Source: Rhizobium oryzicola
GTDB lineage: Bacteria > Pseudomonadota > Alphaproteobacteria > Rhizobiales > Rhizobiaceae
Assembly: GCF_030504645.1 (NCBI RefSeq)
Contig: NZ_JAUKWQ010000002.1
Location: 310,001-374,000 of the forward strand
Direction: 5' to 3'
DNA: 64,000 bases
Below, one piece after another: positions 1-8,922 of the stretch. The position numbers and the translations under genes are program-made. Within the stretch, counting starts at the first letter, position 1. The number at the start of each line of letters is the position of its first letter. Under the pieces are notes generated by a model that made no database searches, was not told the origin of the DNA, and saw nothing but the letters and a program-made list of their open reading frames with translations.

Positions 1-716
1 ACGCCCGCAAGACCGATCCCGAGGAACACCGCATCGTAATCGGCAGCCAGATCCTGAAGCGAAAAATCGCGGCCCAGCGCCTGACCGTTGCGGATGTCGA
101 TGCCGCCGATGGCGAGCAGATAATCCACCTCCTTCTGGGCGAAATCATCAGGCGCCTTGTAGGTAGCGATGCCGTATTCGTTGAGGCCGCCCGCCTTTTC
201 GCGTGCATCGAAAATCACCGCCGTATGGCCGTGCATGGCCAGCCGATGGGCGCAGGCAAGGCCCGCCGGACCCGCGCCGACGATCGCGATTGTCTTGCCG
301 GTCGCTGCCCCACGATGGAAGAACTGGCGTCCCTGTTCCATGGCAATATCGGTGGCGTAACGTTGCAGGCGGCCGATATCGACCGGACGGTCCTCTGCCG
401 TGTTGCGCACGCAGGCCTGCTCGCACAGCGTTTCGGTGGGACAGACGCGGGCGCACATGCCACCCAGAATGTTCTGGGAGAAGATGGTGCGGGCAGCGCC
501 CAGCGGATTGGCCGTCGAGATCTGCCGGATGAACAGCGGAATATCGATTTCGGTGGGACAGGCCGTCATGCACGGCGCGTCATGACAGAAATAGCACCTG
601 TCGGATGCCACCAGCGCTTCGTGCTTGTCAAAGCGCGGATGTAGGTCTGAAAAATTCTGTTCGTACTCCGCGGGCGCCAGACGGCCTCCCGCGATACCGC
701 TTCCCAGTCTGTGCAT
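1..716 (-). CDS. preT: NAD-dependent dihydropyrimidine dehydrogenase subunit PreT (3' part missing)
   Basis: The gene starts at ATG 716 and runs off the left edge after 238 codons. Two ferredoxin-like cysteine sets are visible, C41/C44/C49/C53 and C88/C92/C98/C102, typical of the N-terminal double [4Fe-4S] domain of PreT and glutamate-synthase small-subunit proteins. A Rossmann FAD/NAD site, GAGPAGLA, follows at about residues 147-154. In the family PreT passes electrons from NADH to PreA, which reduces uracil and thymine to dihydropyrimidines in the cytoplasm. preA would be expected just outside the window, downstream on this strand, which I cannot see. A glutamate synthase small subunit is the main alternative; the short N-terminus and the exact cysteine spacing favour PreT. 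Confidence 0.82.
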   Translation of the reverse strand, partial: MHRLGSGIAGGRLAPAEYEQNFSDLHPRFDKHEALVASDRCYFCHDAPCMTACPTEIDIPLFIRQISTANPLGAARTIFSQNILGGMCARVCPTETLCEQACVRNTAEDRPVDIGRLQRYATDIAMEQGRQFFHRGAATGKTIAIVGAGPAGLACAHRLAMHGHTAVIFDAREKAGGLNEYGIATYKAPDDFAQKEVDYLLAIGGIDIRNGQALGRDFSLQDLAADYDAVFLGIGLAG

Positions 717-943
717 GTTGCTTCCCTCTTTTATGGACTTCTATGCAACTGAGGCAGAGCGTAGCACGGCCAAAATTTTTATCAATCGGTCAAATTTTGC
801 TGAATTGGCAGAACGCAAATCCCGGATCTGAAGCTTGCGTGGGGCTTGCTTCAGCGCATTCTGATAGACTGTTCGAGATTGCGGCGCAGTCTCGCGTTCT
901 TTATGCCTAACAGACAGTTAACGGCATCCAAGGGTTGCGACGC

Positions 944-1375
944 ATGGCCGACACGCAGAAGTCTCGTCACTCTCTCGCAGGGCTGAACCGGCCTACACCC
1001 CGCGTGGATCTGCAATTCCGCGATACGGATTTGCAGGCGAGAGCCGTCTATTATTCGCGCGGCATGAAGGTTTCGTCTTCCATGCAGGTGCGCATCGTGA
1101 GGCTGTCAACGGGTGGGGCGATCCTGCAGGGCGAGCTGCTGCCTTTCCTGACCGACCAGTTCTACCTCGTTCTCGGTGATCGCGAGATCTTCATTACCTG
1201 CGCCAAGCGCCATCTGGCGGATGGCAAGATGGCAGTTGCTTTTGCGTCCCCGGAACATCGCGAATTCATTGATGCGCTGGCAGGGATTTCCGAACCGCAG
1301 ACCACGCTGAAGCGGTTGCGGGGCGCAACGCCCATGATCATCGAAAGCCGCATTACGGCGCGCTACGCGCTGTAA
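944..1375 (+). CDS. PilZ-like domain protein
   Basis: This is a 143-residue soluble protein with no signal peptide. ATG 944 is chosen over an in-frame TTG at 935 because the AAGGG at 930-934 is nine bases from the ATG but abuts the TTG. The segment RLSTGGA in the first half resembles the (D/N)xSxxG motif of PilZ domains that bind cyclic-di-GMP, and several arginines precede it, but a clean RxxxR is not obvious. If it is a PilZ protein it would be a cyclic-di-GMP responsive regulator of motility or exopolysaccharide. It is monocistronic: preT is divergent on the left, and a shared terminator separates it from the convergent FkbH-type gene. Function is uncertain. Confidence 0.6.
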   Translation: MADTQKSRHSLAGLNRPTPRVDLQFRDTDLQARAVYYSRGMKVSSSMQVRIVRLSTGGAILQGELLPFLTDQFYLVLGDREIFITCAKRHLADGKMAVAFASPEHREFIDALAGISEPQTTLKRLRGATPMIIESRITARYAL

Positions 1376-1416
1376 AAACTGCCCTCCGACATCCATTGCC
1401 TGGCGTCAAAAAATGA

Positions 1417-1450
1417 ACCCCGAGAGGCGCATCCGCATCTCGGGGTCTTT
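1417..1450. terminator. Bidirectional hairpin terminator
   Basis: ACCCCGAGA (1417-1425) pairs perfectly with TCTCGGGGT (1438-1446). On the minus strand the hairpin is followed by a T-rich stretch (complement of the A-run at 1408-1413), and on the plus strand by CTTT. It lies between two convergent genes and probably serves both, the minus-strand one better. Confidence 0.75.
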
Positions 1451-1471
1451 GATGTTCGCTGCTGTACCGGT

Positions 1472-3616
1472 TTACGATGCGAGGCGCTGTTTGCTTTCGT
1501 CCGCGGCTGTTTGCGCGGCGTACCAGTTGGCGATTTCCTTGGCCAATACCTGGCTTGCCTCCACCTTGAAATGCATGGAGTCCACCATTCCCTCTGGGCC
1601 GATCAGGCTTTCCACGTCAAGCATGTCAATGCAGTCGTGGCGGCTTGCGACCGCATGCCACGCAGCATTGAAGGTTTCCACGCGTTGACGCGTGACGCCG
1701 GCTTCCAGCCAATAAAGATCATCCGGCAGATCCGATGGCGTGGTCAAAACCAGCATGCGCTTGCCTGTCGCAGCCAGATGCTGGGCCAGGGTTTCGGCGC
1801 ATTGTTCGTAAAGGCCATTTTCCACTTCCGGCAGCCGGTCACGCCAGGCTTTGTCCATGTAGTCGATGCCATTGTAATAGACGAGATAGTCCGGAAAATT
1901 CTGGATTAGATGACCATGGGTCAGCACCAGCGGAAGCGCAAAAATGCGGGGGAAGTTGTCCACTTCCGCCACGTCGCGCAGCCCTGAGAAATGGGCGAAT
2001 ACGCCGGAATGGCAATGCGCCATGAAGCGAATGCGGATGTTGGCAGGATCGACTTCCAGACTATTTTCCTTGCGCAGGATCATCTCGCGGATTTCCGCGT
2101 CGTGGTAATCCTCCAGCTTGATCCAGGTCGCGTAGCCTGCCGGCATGGAAACCTGCTCCGGTATGATCAGCGCCGGATACCGCTGCAGCACATGCGCGAG
2201 CATGAAGCTTTCCATGCCCATATGCATGATGCGGCAGGAGAAGGCCATGTGCAGCAGCCGCTTCGTGCGGGTTTCCACGGCCATGAAACCGACCAGGCCG
2301 TGATAGCCGAACTTGTCCCAGGCAAAGAGGGCAAAGCCCGCATAGAGCGAGGGCTCCGACAACAGTGCCACGATTTCGCCGGGCTTTACGCGTGTCTTCA
2401 AGAAGTTGAGCTGGTTCGTGCGGTTGATCAGCTCTTCGATGCGCGGCGCAAAGTCCATGAGATCGGCTGATTCCACCAGAACGATATGGATATCGCAGGA
2501 ATGCAGAAACTCCTCGCGACTACCTTCGTGTTGCTGGCTTTCGGTTACGCGGTTCTGTAATGCGCGGTAATCCTCGACGCGCGACTTGGTGACGCTCCCA
2601 TGCGCCTCCAACAGGGCGTGCAGGAAGAGATCGCATTCTTCGCTTGTGGCATCCAGCACGTTGAGATCAGGAAGGGTCGCGACCGCTTCTGCCAGGTTCA
2701 CGGCGTTGTCGTCGATGAAGAGGCAGTTCTTCGGCCGCAACTGCATGTCATCAATCATCGATTTCAGCGCAGCACCTTTCGGCACGAAGTTGATGCGCGG
2801 AAACACGAAATCATCCCAAAGCCCCAGGCTTTCCAGTTTTGCCTTGGCGATTTCGAAATCGTTCTTGGAACAGATGGCGGAGATCAGCCCATGGCCGTTC
2901 AGGCGGCGGATGGCTTCGACGCGGAATTCTTTCAGTTTGATGTCGCCGACGTCATCCAGCGTGCCGTCCCACAGCGTATCGTCAAGATCCCAGATAATCG
3001 CTTTGATCGATTTCGCCAGCTCTTCACGGGATTGGGGCTGCTTGGTGGCGGGCAGCGGCAGAGCAGCTGTCACGCCGTGTAGGAAGTACATGGCCGAATC
3101 TACGCCGTAAGCCTGCAACTCCGGACCTGCGTCGGGCTGGAAGCAGGTGAAGGTGGGAAGACCGGCGCGACCGAGCTTTTCGAAGCTGCTCATGAATTCC
3201 GGCGGCGGCACCAATGCGTCAAGTGCTCCGTGTACGAGAAACACTGAGGGACGGCTGCGGACTTTCTGCGTCCAGCTATCAATCCGCTCGAACCGGGCGG
3301 AGAAGCCGATCACGGCGGCGATCTTTTTCTCCGCCTGAACTGCGGCAGAAAGCGCGATATCGACCCCGCGGCCGATTGCAATCAGGCTGAGGTGCTGGCT
3401 GTCAAGCTTGATGTCGTCGGCCAATGCGAGAAGGCGCTGATCCAATGAGGTGGGGGCATTGGCATCAATCAAAGCAAATGCAGTCTGCGGCATATGCGAT
3501 TGCCAGCGCATTTGGATTGTCCGCACTTCCAGAAGGCCGTTTTCTCCCTCGTGCAGCAAAGCCACCAGATGCCGGGCATTATCCGGCCGGGAGAGATAAT
3601 GAACACCTGAAAGCAT
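1472..3616 (-). CDS. FkbH-type HAD fusion protein (hydrolase-like / HAD-IIIC / acyltransferase-like / SGNH)
   Basis: This 714-residue protein has several modules. Residues 1-190 look like an alpha/beta hydrolase, with an acid-loop-like GALDALVPP near residue 130, but the nucleophile elbow reads IGRG at about 81-84, so the usual catalytic serine of GxSxG is missing. Residues 205-340 are a HAD domain with motif I DLDDTLWDG at 210-218, typical of FkbH/HAD-IIIC proteins. A GNAT-like FkbH C-terminal region follows to about 480. The last 200 residues end in DSMHF, compatible with the DxxH of SGNH hydrolases. FkbH proteins load glyceryl units on carrier proteins or act in polysaccharide decoration. 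No carrier protein or synthase lies beside it, so its substrate is unknown. It is transcribed alone. Confidence 0.75.
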   Translation of the reverse strand: MLSGVHYLSRPDNARHLVALLHEGENGLLEVRTIQMRWQSHMPQTAFALIDANAPTSLDQRLLALADDIKLDSQHLSLIAIGRGVDIALSAAVQAEKKIAAVIGFSARFERIDSWTQKVRSRPSVFLVHGALDALVPPPEFMSSFEKLGRAGLPTFTCFQPDAGPELQAYGVDSAMYFLHGVTAALPLPATKQPQSREELAKSIKAIIWDLDDTLWDGTLDDVGDIKLKEFRVEAIRRLNGHGLISAICSKNDFEIAKAKLESLGLWDDFVFPRINFVPKGAALKSMIDDMQLRPKNCLFIDDNAVNLAEAVATLPDLNVLDATSEECDLFLHALLEAHGSVTKSRVEDYRALQNRVTESQQHEGSREEFLHSCDIHIVLVESADLMDFAPRIEELINRTNQLNFLKTRVKPGEIVALLSEPSLYAGFALFAWDKFGYHGLVGFMAVETRTKRLLHMAFSCRIMHMGMESFMLAHVLQRYPALIIPEQVSMPAGYATWIKLEDYHDAEIREMILRKENSLEVDPANIRIRFMAHCHSGVFAHFSGLRDVAEVDNFPRIFALPLVLTHGHLIQNFPDYLVYYNGIDYMDKAWRDRLPEVENGLYEQCAETLAQHLAATGKRMLVLTTPSDLPDDLYWLEAGVTRQRVETFNAAWHAVASRHDCIDMLDVESLIGPEGMVDSMHFKVEASQVLAKEIANWYAAQTAADESKQRLAS

Positions 3617-3834
3617 ATGTCCCTCTTCGATAATGATGCTCTACGCGGCATTGTAACGCGAAGGTCTTGCCTGAAGCTTGAAACTCTCTAGGCAAGTGCG
3701 TGTTTTCGACATCGCTACAGGCCGCCATCGCTTTCGTGAGAAATCCGCGAGCTTAATCTTTACTATTTTTATCATGTTATCTATGGTGCCCGTCATATCG
3801 CCCCTGTGGGCACGGATCAAAGGAAGACCGAGAC

Positions 3835-4227
3835 GTGGCGAAGAAGGACAAGCGCAAGACAAATCAGCGCGATAGCGGTGAGCAGGCGACCAACAAGTCG
3901 GAGCAGGCTCAGGGCGTGAAAAGCTTTCTTTATGTCGGCGGGCGCGATTGCCAGGTGGCGCATTTGCGCCAGATCGCCAGCGATTTCGGTGCTGAACTCA
4001 TTCATCACGATGGCGGTTTGAGAGAGGCCGTTTCCCGGATCGATACGGTGCTGCCGTCAGTCGACTGCGTGTTCTGCCCCATCGACTGTATCAGCCATGA
4101 TGCATGTCTCAGGGTCAAAACCGGCTGCAAGAAGTTCGGCAAGGCTTTCATTCCGCTTCGCAACGGGTCGAAGTCAAGCTTGGAGCGGGCCTTGCAGACC
4201 ATGAAGGAACGGAATGCCCAGCAATGA
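3835..4227 (+). CDS. DUF2325 domain protein
   Basis: This is a 130-residue cytoplasmic protein. The start is GTG 3835, with AAAGGAAG about ten bases upstream. The first 28 residues are rich in Lys, Asp and Gln and probably disordered. The remainder fits the small DUF2325 fold: it opens with LYVGGRDCQ, has a central HHDGG, and has a Cys-rich segment DCVFCPIDC followed by SHDAC. Members of this family are conserved in rhizobia and their function is unknown. The gene overlaps the next one by four bases (ATGA at 4224-4227), so the two are probably made together. Confidence 0.8.
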   Translation: MAKKDKRKTNQRDSGEQATNKSEQAQGVKSFLYVGGRDCQVAHLRQIASDFGAELIHHDGGLREAVSRIDTVLPSVDCVFCPIDCISHDACLRVKTGCKKFGKAFIPLRNGSKSSLERALQTMKERNAQQ

Positions 4228-4472
4228 ATGACGATCAGAACGATCTGACGATGTTTATCGGTCTGCATAAGCTCGCGCAGCAGAATGGCGATGGTCTGGT
4301 GCCGGAACTTTACGCCCTTTTGACGAGCCGTCCGGATGAACTTGCCGATGGCGACCGCATTCTTCGCTTTCCCATCGGTCGTGCACGAATGCCGCATACG
4401 CCGCGTCCATCGGAGCTTGCGGACGAGCCTGGGCGAATCATCCCGTTGCGCCAGATAGGCCTTTCGCGCTGA
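4224..4472 (+). CDS. Small conserved hypothetical protein
   Basis: The gene encodes 82 residues starting at ATG 4224, inside the stop of the DUF2325 gene (ATGA overlap), which implies translational coupling. A longer in-frame extension back to 4104 exists, but it lies wholly within the DUF2325 gene and is not credible. The product is soluble with an acidic N-terminus and no recognisable motif. Tight coupling to the DUF2325 gene is the only clue to its role. Confidence 0.65.
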   Translation: MNDDQNDLTMFIGLHKLAQQNGDGLVPELYALLTSRPDELADGDRILRFPIGRARMPHTPRPSELADEPGRIIPLRQIGLSR

Positions 4473-4608
4473 TTGTCTCATATCGATGCAGTTGACAGTT
4501 GAACCGCTGCAGTTTTCTGCGGCGGTTACGCTTTGTTGACAGCTAACGTGACTTTAGGTTGCCGTCAGGATCATTTCGCCGGATGTTTTCATCAGGAGGT
4601 ATCTGGCC

Positions 4609-4962
4609 ATGATCCGGATGTGTTTGGCATTGATCTTCAGCATGCTCTCCCTTCCTGTTTGGGCTCAGGAAAACCGCGCGGAATTGGTGGACGATTTCCT
4701 CGCCTATTCCATGTTCATGGTTGCAAACCGGAACTGTCCGGGCCTCACCTTCAATCCCGATCGCCTGCATCAGCAAGTCTCTGAAATCGGCCGTCATCTT
4801 TATTTTACACCGAATGAACTGCGCTCCCGGACCACAGCCATCGTGCAGCAAAGCGTGGAACAGTTCCAAGCGGACCGTGGTGCCTTCTGCGTTCAAGCGT
4901 TGGCTGTGCTCGGTGATCAGGATACCCAGAAGCTGCTTAAGGCCGGCATGCTGACACGCTGA
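4609..4962 (+). CDS. Small periplasmic protein of unknown function
   Basis: The gene encodes 117 residues. ATG 4609 is preceded by a strong Shine-Dalgarno AGGAGGT. The first 20 residues form a signal peptide (basic MIR, hydrophobic core, VWAQ with probable cleavage after the Ala). The mature protein is about 97 residues, mostly helical in appearance, with two cysteines that could form a disulphide. No known family was recognised. Its stop lies directly before the putative phrB promoter, so it is probably a separate transcript. Confidence 0.7.
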   Translation: MIRMCLALIFSMLSLPVWAQENRAELVDDFLAYSMFMVANRNCPGLTFNPDRLHQQVSEIGRHLYFTPNELRSRTTAIVQQSVEQFQADRGAFCVQALAVLGDQDTQKLLKAGMLTR

Positions 4963-4992
4963 AGATCCGGCCAACCCCATCCCGCGTAACCG
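4963..4992 (+). promoter_or_regulatory. Putative ECF-sigma promoter of phrB
   Basis: AGATCC (4963-4968), an 18-base spacer and TAACCG (4987-4992) lie about 20 bases before the probable transcript leader of phrB. The layout (GATCC, N18, TAA) equals that of the site upstream of the DUF2256 operon at 8923-8952 and resembles, from memory, the TGATCC-type -35 of alphaproteobacterial RpoE/ChrR singlet-oxygen promoters. This is a motif match by eye only. Confidence 0.4.
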
Positions 4993-5023
4993 GTGTCAAG
5001 ATAATCTTGCCATCGGGATGTGC

Positions 5024-6565
5024 ATGGTCCGCAATCTCATCTTTATCCTGGGCGATCAACTGTCGCCCGAACTCTCCAGTCTTGATGGAGCCGATCCGGA
5101 ACGCGATCACATCCTCATGTGCGAGGTGATGGCGGAGGCGACTTATGTGCGCCACCACAAGCGCAAGATCGCGTTCATCTTTTCCGCCATGCGCCATTTT
5201 GCGGAAGAGCTGCGTGCGAGAGGCTTTCAGGTTCGCTATGTGACCTTGGATGACCCCGACAACGGCAGCTCCTTCGGTGCCGAACTTCGCCGGGCCGTCG
5301 AGGCCCTGTCACCGGAGCGCATTGTCGTGACCGAACCCGGCGAATGGCGCGTGCTGGAGGACATCAAGTCCTGGCAGCAGTTGACGGGCATTCCCGTCGA
5401 GATGCGGCCCGATCATCGCTTCCTCTGCGCGCATGCGGATTTCCGGGCCTGGGCCGAGGGGCGCCGGGAGTTGACGATGGAGTTCTTCTATCGCGAAATG
5501 CGCCGCCGCACCGGCCTGCTCATGGAGGGGGACGCGCCGGTGGGCGGCCGCTGGAACTTCGATGCTGAAAATCGCAAGCCCGCCAAGCCCGATCTGCTGC
5601 GTCCGAGACGTCTTTCGTTTTCACCTGACGAGACGACCAAGACAGTGCTGGCGCTGGTGGAGGAGCGGTTCGGCGGGCATATCGGCAGCCTCAAGGGGTT
5701 CGATTTCGCCGTCACGCGTGCCGATGCAGAGACGGCGCTTGATGCCTTCATCGAAAATCACCTGCCTCAGTTCGGTGAGACGCAGGATGCCATGCTATCA
5801 GGCGATCCCTTCCTCAATCACGCGCTGATTTCCTTCTACATCAATATCGGCTTGCTCGATCCGCTCATGGTCTGCCGCCGAGCGGAGGCGGAATATACGC
5901 AAGGCCGGGCGCCGCTGAATGCGGTGGAGGGCTTCATTCGCCAGATCATTGGCTGGCGGGAATATGTACGCGGCGTCTATTGGCTGAAGATGCCTGACTA
6001 CGTGCACAGTAATTTCCTTGATGCCCGACGCGCCTTGCCGGATTTCTTCTGGACCGCAGAGACGGACATGGCCTGCCTTGCCACGGTCATCGATGAAACG
6101 ATTAAGCACGCTTACGCCCATCACATTCAAAGGCTGATGGTGACGGGCAATTTCGCGCTGCTTGCCGGGCTTGATCCGCATGCCGTGCACGAATGGTATC
6201 TGGAGGTCTATGCAGATGCCTATGAATGGGTGGAGGTGCCGAATGTCATCGGCATGAGCCAGTTTGCCGATGGTGGTGTGCTGGGTTCCAAGCCGTATGC
6301 GGCGAGCGGCAACTATATCTCCAAGATGTCGGACTACTGCCAGAACTGCCGCTACGACGTGAAGAAGAAGACAGGGGAGGGGAGCTGTCCCTTCAATTCG
6401 CTCTACTGGGACTTTCTCGATCGCAACGGCGAAAAGCTATTGGGCAATCGCAGGCTTGCGCAACCCTATGCGACATGGCGGCGGATGAGCGACGCACAGC
6501 GTCAGGATTATCGCAGCACAGCGAGGCGCTTTCTGGAGAAAATGGATCGCGGTGAGCGCGTCTGA
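5024..6565 (+). CDS. phrB: Iron-sulfur (6-4) photolyase PhrB
   Basis: The protein has 513 residues from ATG 5024, which has GGG six bases upstream; ATG 5018 is an in-frame alternative. It opens with the photolyase alpha/beta domain (LIFILGDQL) and continues through a helical FAD domain. Four cysteines at about 351, 439, 442 and 455 match, within one residue, the [4Fe-4S] ligands known for Agrobacterium PhrB (350, 438, 441, 454). The surrounding text, for example AYAHHIQRLM and WVEVPNVIGMSQ, is also diagnostic. PhrB repairs UV-made (6-4) photoproducts using blue light, with FAD, a lumazine antenna and the Fe-S cluster. It is followed by an SDR gene, and both converge on a DUF2256/renalase-like/DUF3429 operon. 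A GATCC-N18-TAA site upstream suggests ECF-sigma control. Confidence 0.95.
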   Translation: MVRNLIFILGDQLSPELSSLDGADPERDHILMCEVMAEATYVRHHKRKIAFIFSAMRHFAEELRARGFQVRYVTLDDPDNGSSFGAELRRAVEALSPERIVVTEPGEWRVLEDIKSWQQLTGIPVEMRPDHRFLCAHADFRAWAEGRRELTMEFFYREMRRRTGLLMEGDAPVGGRWNFDAENRKPAKPDLLRPRRLSFSPDETTKTVLALVEERFGGHIGSLKGFDFAVTRADAETALDAFIENHLPQFGETQDAMLSGDPFLNHALISFYINIGLLDPLMVCRRAEAEYTQGRAPLNAVEGFIRQIIGWREYVRGVYWLKMPDYVHSNFLDARRALPDFFWTAETDMACLATVIDETIKHAYAHHIQRLMVTGNFALLAGLDPHAVHEWYLEVYADAYEWVEVPNVIGMSQFADGGVLGSKPYAASGNYISKMSDYCQNCRYDVKKKTGEGSCPFNSLYWDFLDRNGEKLLGNRRLAQPYATWRRMSDAQRQDYRSTARRFLEKMDRGERV

Positions 6566-6618
6566 AGAGAACTGTTCGCCCGGCGCTGACGTAATGGCTT
6601 GCGACCAGGAGGACGATC

Positions 6619-7323
6619 ATGACGACAGCTTTGATGAACTCTCTTGCCCATGGATACCGCGCCATCGTGATCGGTCGCAGCGGCGGCATCGGCAGCGCAA
6701 TTGCTGCTGCGGTCCAGGCAGATCCAGCCTGCGGCGAACTGATTGCCTTGTCGCGTAGCGGTGATGGGCTGGACGTGACCAGCGAGGAAAGTGTCGCGGC
6801 CGCCGCCTCCCGTCTCTCCGGTGAATTTCAGCTGATCTTCTGCGCCACCGGCGGGCTGACGATTGATGGTGTCGGTCCGGAGAAATCGCTGCGGCAGATC
6901 ACGGCGGACGCGATGATGAAGCAGTTCTCGCTGAACGCGGTCGGCACGGCGCTCGTGCTCAAATACTTTGCGCCGTTGCTGGCGCGTAAGGAAAGGGCGC
7001 TGATGGGCTTCCTGTCCGCCCGCGTCGGTTCGATCGGCGATAACCAGCTGGGCGGTTGGATTTCCTACCGCGCTTCGAAGGCGGCGTTGAACCAGATCGT
7101 CCGAACGGCTTCGATCGAGCTTGCCCGCACGCATCCGCAATCCGTGCTGGTGCCTCTGCATCCCGGCACTGTCGCGACCACGCTGTCGGAGAAATATTCC
7201 GGCAATCACGCCCGCACCGAACCGCATGAGGCGGCGCGCAATCTGCTGGCTGTGCTGGATGGATTGCAGCCTGTGCAGACCGGTCGCTTTTTCGCCTATG
7301 ACGGTAGTGATATCGAGTGGTGA
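6619..7323 (+). CDS. Short-chain dehydrogenase/reductase, CsgA-like
   Basis: The protein has 234 residues with an AGGAGG ribosome site before ATG 6619. The nucleotide-binding motif is GRSGGIGSA near residue 20, and the catalytic Tyr-Lys pair appears as YRASK, with SAR upstream supplying the serine. It belongs to the short SDRs related to the C-factor group; the substrate is unknown. It follows phrB by 53 bases and is likely cotranscribed with it. Its stop abuts the stop of the convergent DUF3429 gene. Such SDRs recur beside photolyase genes in proteobacteria, so a role in the light-stress response is an inference from context. Confidence 0.82.
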   Translation: MTTALMNSLAHGYRAIVIGRSGGIGSAIAAAVQADPACGELIALSRSGDGLDVTSEESVAAAASRLSGEFQLIFCATGGLTIDGVGPEKSLRQITADAMMKQFSLNAVGTALVLKYFAPLLARKERALMGFLSARVGSIGDNQLGGWISYRASKAALNQIVRTASIELARTHPQSVLVPLHPGTVATTLSEKYSGNHARTEPHEAARNLLAVLDGLQPVQTGRFFAYDGSDIEW

Positions 7324-7752
7324 TCAGAGGAAAAGGATTGCTGCCACATAGCATGCGCTGACAATGGCCGTGATGCGGATCCGCATGTCCCAATACCAGC
7401 GCGGCTCTTGCGAAGCGCTTGTCAGTTCGCGATCGACGAGCAACAGGCCGGCAAACACGACAAACTGGATCATCAGGGCCATTCGCCCCGGCGCCATCAA
7501 CAGAGTGGCCCAGGCGAGTAGTGCTGCGACATTGCTGGCAATCAATATTCCAGCCGGCGGCTGTCCATCCCGTTGCACCAATCCCCACAGGCTGCCGGCC
7601 ATGAAGCTTGCGATGACAGCGCCATAGGCTAGCAATGCGTTCACGCGCTGCGCTTCATCGATCAGCGGAAGATGCGGAATGGCCAGAACCGCAAACGGGA
7701 TCGCGCCGCTAAAGGTGAGCAGACCGGTGAGGCTGATGCTGCTCAGGTTCAT
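7324..7752 (-). CDS. DUF3429 membrane protein
   Basis: This is a 142-residue integral membrane protein with about four or five hydrophobic segments, matching the size and pattern of DUF3429 (YwiC-like small membrane proteins). The start ATG at 7752 overlaps the stop of the preceding oxidoreductase gene by four bases (ATGA), making it the last gene of the three-gene minus-strand operon DUF2256, FAD oxidoreductase, DUF3429. The function of the family is unknown; it keeps company with photolyase and renalase-like genes in several proteobacteria. Confidence 0.75.
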   Translation of the reverse strand: MNLSSISLTGLLTFSGAIPFAVLAIPHLPLIDEAQRVNALLAYGAVIASFMAGSLWGLVQRDGQPPAGILIASNVAALLAWATLLMAPGRMALMIQFVVFAGLLLVDRELTSASQEPRWYWDMRIRITAIVSACYVAAILFL

Positions 7753-8747
7753 GCCGCATTCTCCTTGATGATAGAGGTGAGGGCGTCGCCAAGCCGATGT
7801 CCGCTGATGAACGCCGCCTCAACGCGATTGCCCATGCACCAGTCGCCGCAAGCGGCCAACTGCCGGTCTTCGTCCAGCAGGAAGGCCTCACCAAGCGGCT
7901 GCTCGACGCTCGCATATCGCCAGCGATGCAGGGCTACATTCATCGCAGATGCAAGCGGCAGGTTGGGCAGAATCGTCGTCAGGGCGGCAAGCATGTTTTC
8001 GCGGACCTGATCCAAGGCACTGTCGAGATGGGTCTGGGCCCACTCATTGTTGGCGTGCACGATGATGCAGGGCGCGGCGTCGCGCTCGGGCTTGCTATTG
8101 TTGGCGCCAATCCAGCTGAGTCTATCGTGTTCCACCTGACATGCGTTAAAGGGCAAGAGAACGTCGTCCGGCAGACGGATCATCATTGTGAAGCAACCAT
8201 TCATGCGCACCTCTCGCAGCATTGCCTGTTCCGGCTCTTTGAATGGCATCAAGGCTGCGGTTTGCGGCGCGGGTGCTGAGGATATCACCCAGTCAAACGG
8301 ACCGAACCGCTCATCCTCCGTCTCGACCAACCAACGGCGGGGTTCGCCTGATATCTTCCGGATCTGGGTTTCCGTCTGGAAGTTAAGTGCTGATGCCCAG
8401 CTTTTGGCGAGTGCCGTCATGGAAGGCACGGCAACAAAGCGTGGCGAGCGATCTTCTAGTTTTTCAACCTGCCCATCCGCACCCATCCGATGCAGCGGTT
8501 CGGACCAGGCCTGTACGGTGCCGTTGTCCAGCATCGGCTCGAGAGCGTCATGAAAGGCGGGATCGCGGATGGTGAAGTATTGCGCACCGTGATCAAAGCT
8601 TCCGTGTTCACCGCGACGCGTGGCCATCCGCCCGCCTGTGCCGCGGCTCTTCTCGAAGATCGTGACCTCTGCAAAGCCGGACAATCTGCGCGCCAGGGCT
8701 AGACCCGCAATACCGGCACCAATGATGGCAACGGAATGTTTGATCAT
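7749..8747 (-). CDS. Renalase-like FAD-dependent oxidoreductase (COG3380 type)
   Basis: The protein has 332 residues. ATG 8747 is chosen because it overlaps the stop of the DUF2256 gene (ATGA) and gives an immediate Rossmann motif [14 protein letters not shown] second conserved block, [14 protein letters not shown] at about residues 35-48, and SFDHGAQYF mark the renalase/COG3380 group of flavin amine-oxidase-fold enzymes. The C-terminus has the FAD-contacting CGDW. The substrate is unknown in bacteria; nicotinamide-dinucleotide isomers are known for eukaryotic and some bacterial renalases. It is the middle gene of the operon facing phrB, suggesting a photo-oxidative stress role. Confidence 0.85.
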   Translation of the reverse strand: MIKHSVAIIGAGIAGLALARRLSGFAEVTIFEKSRGTGGRMATRRGEHGSFDHGAQYFTIRDPAFHDALEPMLDNGTVQAWSEPLHRMGADGQVEKLEDRSPRFVAVPSMTALAKSWASALNFQTETQIRKISGEPRRWLVETEDERFGPFDWVISSAPAPQTAALMPFKEPEQAMLREVRMNGCFTMMIRLPDDVLLPFNACQVEHDRLSWIGANNSKPERDAAPCIIVHANNEWAQTHLDSALDQVRENMLAALTTILPNLPLASAMNVALHRWRYASVEQPLGEAFLLDEDRQLAACGDWCMGNRVEAAFISGHRLGDALTSIIKENAA

Positions 8748-8896
8748 CGTGCGGCTCCCTTTTCGCTCCGGCAACGTTCGGAGCAATACTTCACGGCTTC
8801 CCAATCCCGCGCCCATTTCTTGCGCCAGACGAAGGGGCGTCCACAGCGAGGGCAGGTCTTGCTCGGCAGTTGGCTCTTGGGAACTATTTTCGGCAT
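8744..8896 (-). CDS. DUF2256 zinc-ribbon-like protein
   Basis: This 50-residue protein starts at ATG 8896 and ends in an ATGA overlap with the oxidoreductase gene. It carries [14 protein letters not shown], then W and YCSERC, the complete DUF2256 signature with two CxxC-type pairs that probably bind zinc. It is the first gene of the operon, about 27 bases downstream of a promoter-like site. DUF2256 proteins are typically found next to photolyase or cryptochrome genes; their biochemical role is unknown. Because of its small size it is easily missed in automatic annotation. Confidence 0.88.
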   Translation of the reverse strand: MPKIVPKSQLPSKTCPRCGRPFVWRKKWARDWEAVKYCSERCRSEKGAAR

Positions 8897-8922
8897 GGCT
8901 TCACGCTGCAATCACACGACGG

